A stretch of DNA of 64,000 bases from an uncultured Pelagibacteraceae bacterium. GTDB lineage: Bacteria > Pseudomonadota > Alphaproteobacteria > Pelagibacterales > Pelagibacteraceae. Position numbers and translations under genes: made by a program. The notes beneath the pieces are model-generated. The model made no database searches. It saw nothing but the letters and a program-made list of their open reading frames with translations, and was not told where the DNA came from. Numbering within the stretch: position 1 is the stretch's first letter; every line of letters begins with the position of its first letter. Below are positions 62,188 to 64,000 of the stretch, one piece after another. The stretch lies in NCBI GenBank assembly GCA_902523895.1, contig CABZAZ010000002.1, positions 98,313 to 162,312 on the forward strand. The letters run 5' to 3'.

Positions 62188-62500
62188 TTTTACAAAAATT
62201 TTAGATAAAGCAAAAGAACTTGAGTCAAAAATGAAAGAAAGTCAGAAAAAAATAAAAGAAATAAAAGTTGAGGGAATTTCAGGTTCGAACTCAGTTAAAG
62301 TAGTACTTGATGGGGAGGGAGAGATGCAATCAATCAAATTATCAGAGGAAATTATGAGAGAAGATAAAACTATAATTGAAGATCTAATTGTTGCTGCACA
62401 TAACAGCGCTAAGTCACAACTCAAAACAAAAACAGCTGAAGAAATTTCAAAAGCAACAGGTGGACTTGGAATACCTGGATTTAAATGGCCATTAAAGTAA
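62180..62500 (+). CDS. ybaB: YbaB/EbfC nucleoid-associated protein
   Basis: A DNA-binding protein of the YbaB/EbfC family, found between dnaX and recR in most bacteria. The ATG at 62180 gives MTDFTKILDKAKELESKM, a typical start; the frame also opens at 62171. The 106-residue protein has the SNSVKVVLDGEGEMQSIKL beta-rich core and a Gly-rich C-terminal end. It abuts recR. Confidence 0.92.
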   Translation: MTDFTKILDKAKELESKMKESQKKIKEIKVEGISGSNSVKVVLDGEGEMQSIKLSEEIMREDKTIIEDLIVAAHNSAKSQLKTKTAEEISKATGGLGIPGFKWPLK

Positions 62501-63118
62501 ATGCAAAATACTTCTGAGATTGAAGAACTTGTTAAATTAATATCAAAGTTGCCTGGTTTAGGTCCTAAATCAGCTAAAAGAATAGTTTTAAAACTAATTA
62601 ATAACAGGGATGAACTTGTAAAGCCTTTGGCAAAAACTTTAGCAGTAGTTTATAAAAATATTTCTAGATGTAAAATTTGTGGTGTCTTAAAATCATCAAC
62701 TGTCGATTGTTCTTATGACAATTGCAAGGTTATACAGAGAAAGTATAATCAAATTTGTGTTGTTGAAAACATAGCTGATCAGTGGTCAATTGAAAATTCA
62801 AATATCTTTCAAGGATATTTCCATATTTTAGGTGGTACCATCTCATCTGTTGGCAATAAAAGAGAGGATTTATTAATAAATTCTTTGGTTGAGAGAGTAA
62901 AGAAAGATAAAATCGATGAGGTTATTTTAGCAACTAGCGCAACGGTAGAAGGTCAAACTACTGCTTTCTATATACAAGATAGCTTAAAGGATACCGATGT
63001 TAAGATTACTAAATTAGCTCAAGGCCTACCTGTTGGTGGTGAAATAGAGAGTCTTGACGACGGCACTCTTCTTTCTGCTTTTAAAAATAGATCTAAAATA
63101 AATACTAATTCAAGCTGA
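62501..63118 (+). CDS. recR: Recombination protein RecR
   Basis: Acts with RecO and RecF to load RecA at gaps. The 205 residues contain a helix-hairpin-helix ([12 protein letters not shown]), a zinc-finger ([14 protein letters not shown] with C in DNC) and a TOPRIM domain ([26 protein letters not shown]). The end overlaps the malate synthase gene by 9 bases on the other strand. ybaB and recR abut without spacing. Confidence 0.95.
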   Translation: MQNTSEIEELVKLISKLPGLGPKSAKRIVLKLINNRDELVKPLAKTLAVVYKNISRCKICGVLKSSTVDCSYDNCKVIQRKYNQICVVENIADQWSIENSNIFQGYFHILGGTISSVGNKREDLLINSLVERVKKDKIDEVILATSATVEGQTTAFYIQDSLKDTDVKITKLAQGLPVGGEIESLDDGTLLSAFKNRSKINTNSS

Positions 63119-64000
63119 TTTTTTTTTTAATCGATTTAAATGTAATAGTGGTTCTGTATATCCCGAAGGTTGCTCTTTTCCCTTAAAAATAAGTTCACAT
63201 GCAGTTTGAAATGCTATCGATCTATCATAATCAGAGCTCATTTTAACATAACTTTGATCATTCTCATTTTGTTTATCCACAATCTTTGCCATCTCTTTCA
63301 TTATTTCCATAACTTGCATTTTTGTTGTAACACCGTGATGTACCCAGTTTGCAATATGTTGCGAAGAAATTCTTAAAGTTGCTCTGTCCTCCATTAACCC
63401 GACATTATTTATGTCTGGCACTTTGGAGCAACCTACACCTTGATCAATCCATCTTACAACATAACCAAGTAATGTCTGTGCAGAATTGGAGATTTCTTTA
63501 TTGATTTCATCAACTGACCAATTTGGTCTATTTGCAATAGGAATAGTAAGTAAATCATCAATTTTAGCCTTTGCTCTTTTAGACAACTTTTTTTGGACAT
63601 CAAAAATATTTATCTCATGATAATGTAAAGCATGTAAAGCTGCTGCGGTTGGAGATGGAACCCACGCACAATTTGCTCCCGCTTTAAGATGACCAGTTTT
63701 TTGATCTAGCATGTCTTTCATTTTATCAGGCATGGCCCACATTCCTTTACCTATTTGAGCTTTACCTGAAAAGCCACAGGCCAAACCTATATCAACATTG
63801 TTATTTTCATAAGCCTCAATCCATTTTGAAGATTTCATGTCACCCTTTTTAATCATTGGTCCTGCCTCCATTGATGTATGCATTTCATCACCAGTACGAT
63901 CAAGGAAACCAGTGTTTATGAAGAAAACTCTGTGCTTTAAAGTTCTAATACACTCTTTGAGATTTGATGAGGTTCTTCTCTCTTCATCCATAATTCCAAT
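63110..64000 (-). CDS. glcB: Malate synthase G, C-terminal part (partial)
   Basis: Condenses glyoxylate and acetyl-CoA to malate in the glyoxylate cycle. Only the last 296 residues are in the window; the frame is open to 64000 and the apparent ATG at 63991 is internal ([10 protein letters not shown]). Segments such as [38 protein letters not shown] and [17 protein letters not shown] are characteristic of isoform G. The aspartate in MEDRATLR is the expected catalytic base. It overlaps recR by 9 bases in a convergent arrangement. Confidence 0.94.
   Translation of the reverse strand: MGIMDEERRTSSNLKECIRTLKHRVFFINTGFLDRTGDEMHTSMEAGPMIKKGDMKSSKWIEAYENNNVDIGLACGFSGKAQIGKGMWAMPDKMKDMLDQKTGHLKAGANCAWVPSPTAAALHALHYHEINIFDVQKKLSKRAKAKIDDLLTIPIANRPNWSVDEINKEISNSAQTLLGYVVRWIDQGVGCSKVPDINNVGLMEDRATLRISSQHIANWVHHGVTTKMQVMEIMKEMAKIVDKQNENDQSYVKMSSDYDRSIAFQTACELIFKGKEQPSGYTEPLLHLNRLKKKSA

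Overview
The window is strongly A/T-rich and very densely packed. Its gene content and order point to a SAR11-clade alphaproteobacterium (Pelagibacterales, 'Candidatus Pelagibacter'-like): GcrA, a RegB-type sensor kinase, bolA-dnaJ-cobS-cobT, the rpmH-rnpA-yidD-yidC block, ihfB-pyrF-trpF-trpB-trpA-accD-folC-trx, hisS-hisZ-hisG, and cycM-kdsB-pheA-ffs-dnaX-ybaB-recR. Species cannot be fixed from the sequence alone.

Layout. 1-2099: end of pheT and lepA. 2100-9702: a surface-polysaccharide island with a GT17-type transferase, a DUF4422-like protein, an operon of sugar-nucleotide enzymes (DegT aminotransferase, two SDRs, a C-methyltransferase, a FdtA-like ketoisomerase), an unrecognised protein and a second methyltransferase. 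9706-13250: tRNA-Ser(GGA), gyrB, regB. 13247-16815: cobT, cobS and a dnaJ-like gene, divergent from bolA. 16804-22609: aroB/aroK, a secreted protein of unknown function, def-fmt-truA. 22589-30050: a minus-strand run from rpmH down through yidC, argB, dapD and dapE to an HDAC-like and a SET-domain gene. 30082-34996: TVP38 membrane protein, tRNA-Thr, two tiny ORFs, dcd, murA, DUF2948, hisD, infA. 35002-38825: tRNA-Phe, csp, a GC-richer stretch with a 33-codon ORF, tRNA-His, hisS, hisZ, hisG. 38973-42583: rmuC, a RecB/MGME1-type nuclease, an ExoI-like exonuclease, thioredoxin. 42580-54430: a long minus-strand run (folC, accD, trpA, trpB, trpF, pyrF, ihfB, rpsA, aroA, lptB, lptC, kdsD, a ribonuclease D-like gene). 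54453-64000: NDUFA9-like SDR, gcrA, argD-argF, cycM, kdsB, pheA, SRP RNA, dnaX, ybaB, recR, and the 3' part of malate synthase G.

The genes are mostly core metabolism and information processing: shikimate, aromatic amino acid, tryptophan, histidine, arginine and lysine synthesis, LPS/KDO supply and export, peptidoglycan and fatty-acid precursors, and replication and repair. No integrase, transposase, CRISPR array or rRNA was seen. No stretch over 300 bases lacks a gene; the largest gap, between csp and tRNA-His, holds a terminator, the 33-codon ORF and hairpins.

The points most worth checking are: a highly atypical tRNA-His ending four bases before the hisS start; non-canonical T-loops in three of four tRNAs; a TrpB whose near-universal AETGAGQHG motif reads GDTGAGYAG; orphan CobS/CobT; a SET gene next to an HDAC-type gene; four small ORFs below usual annotation size; an 18-bp perfect palindrome filling the gap between the divergent dnaJ and bolA starts; and 3' ends that overlap or nearly touch at every convergent junction.
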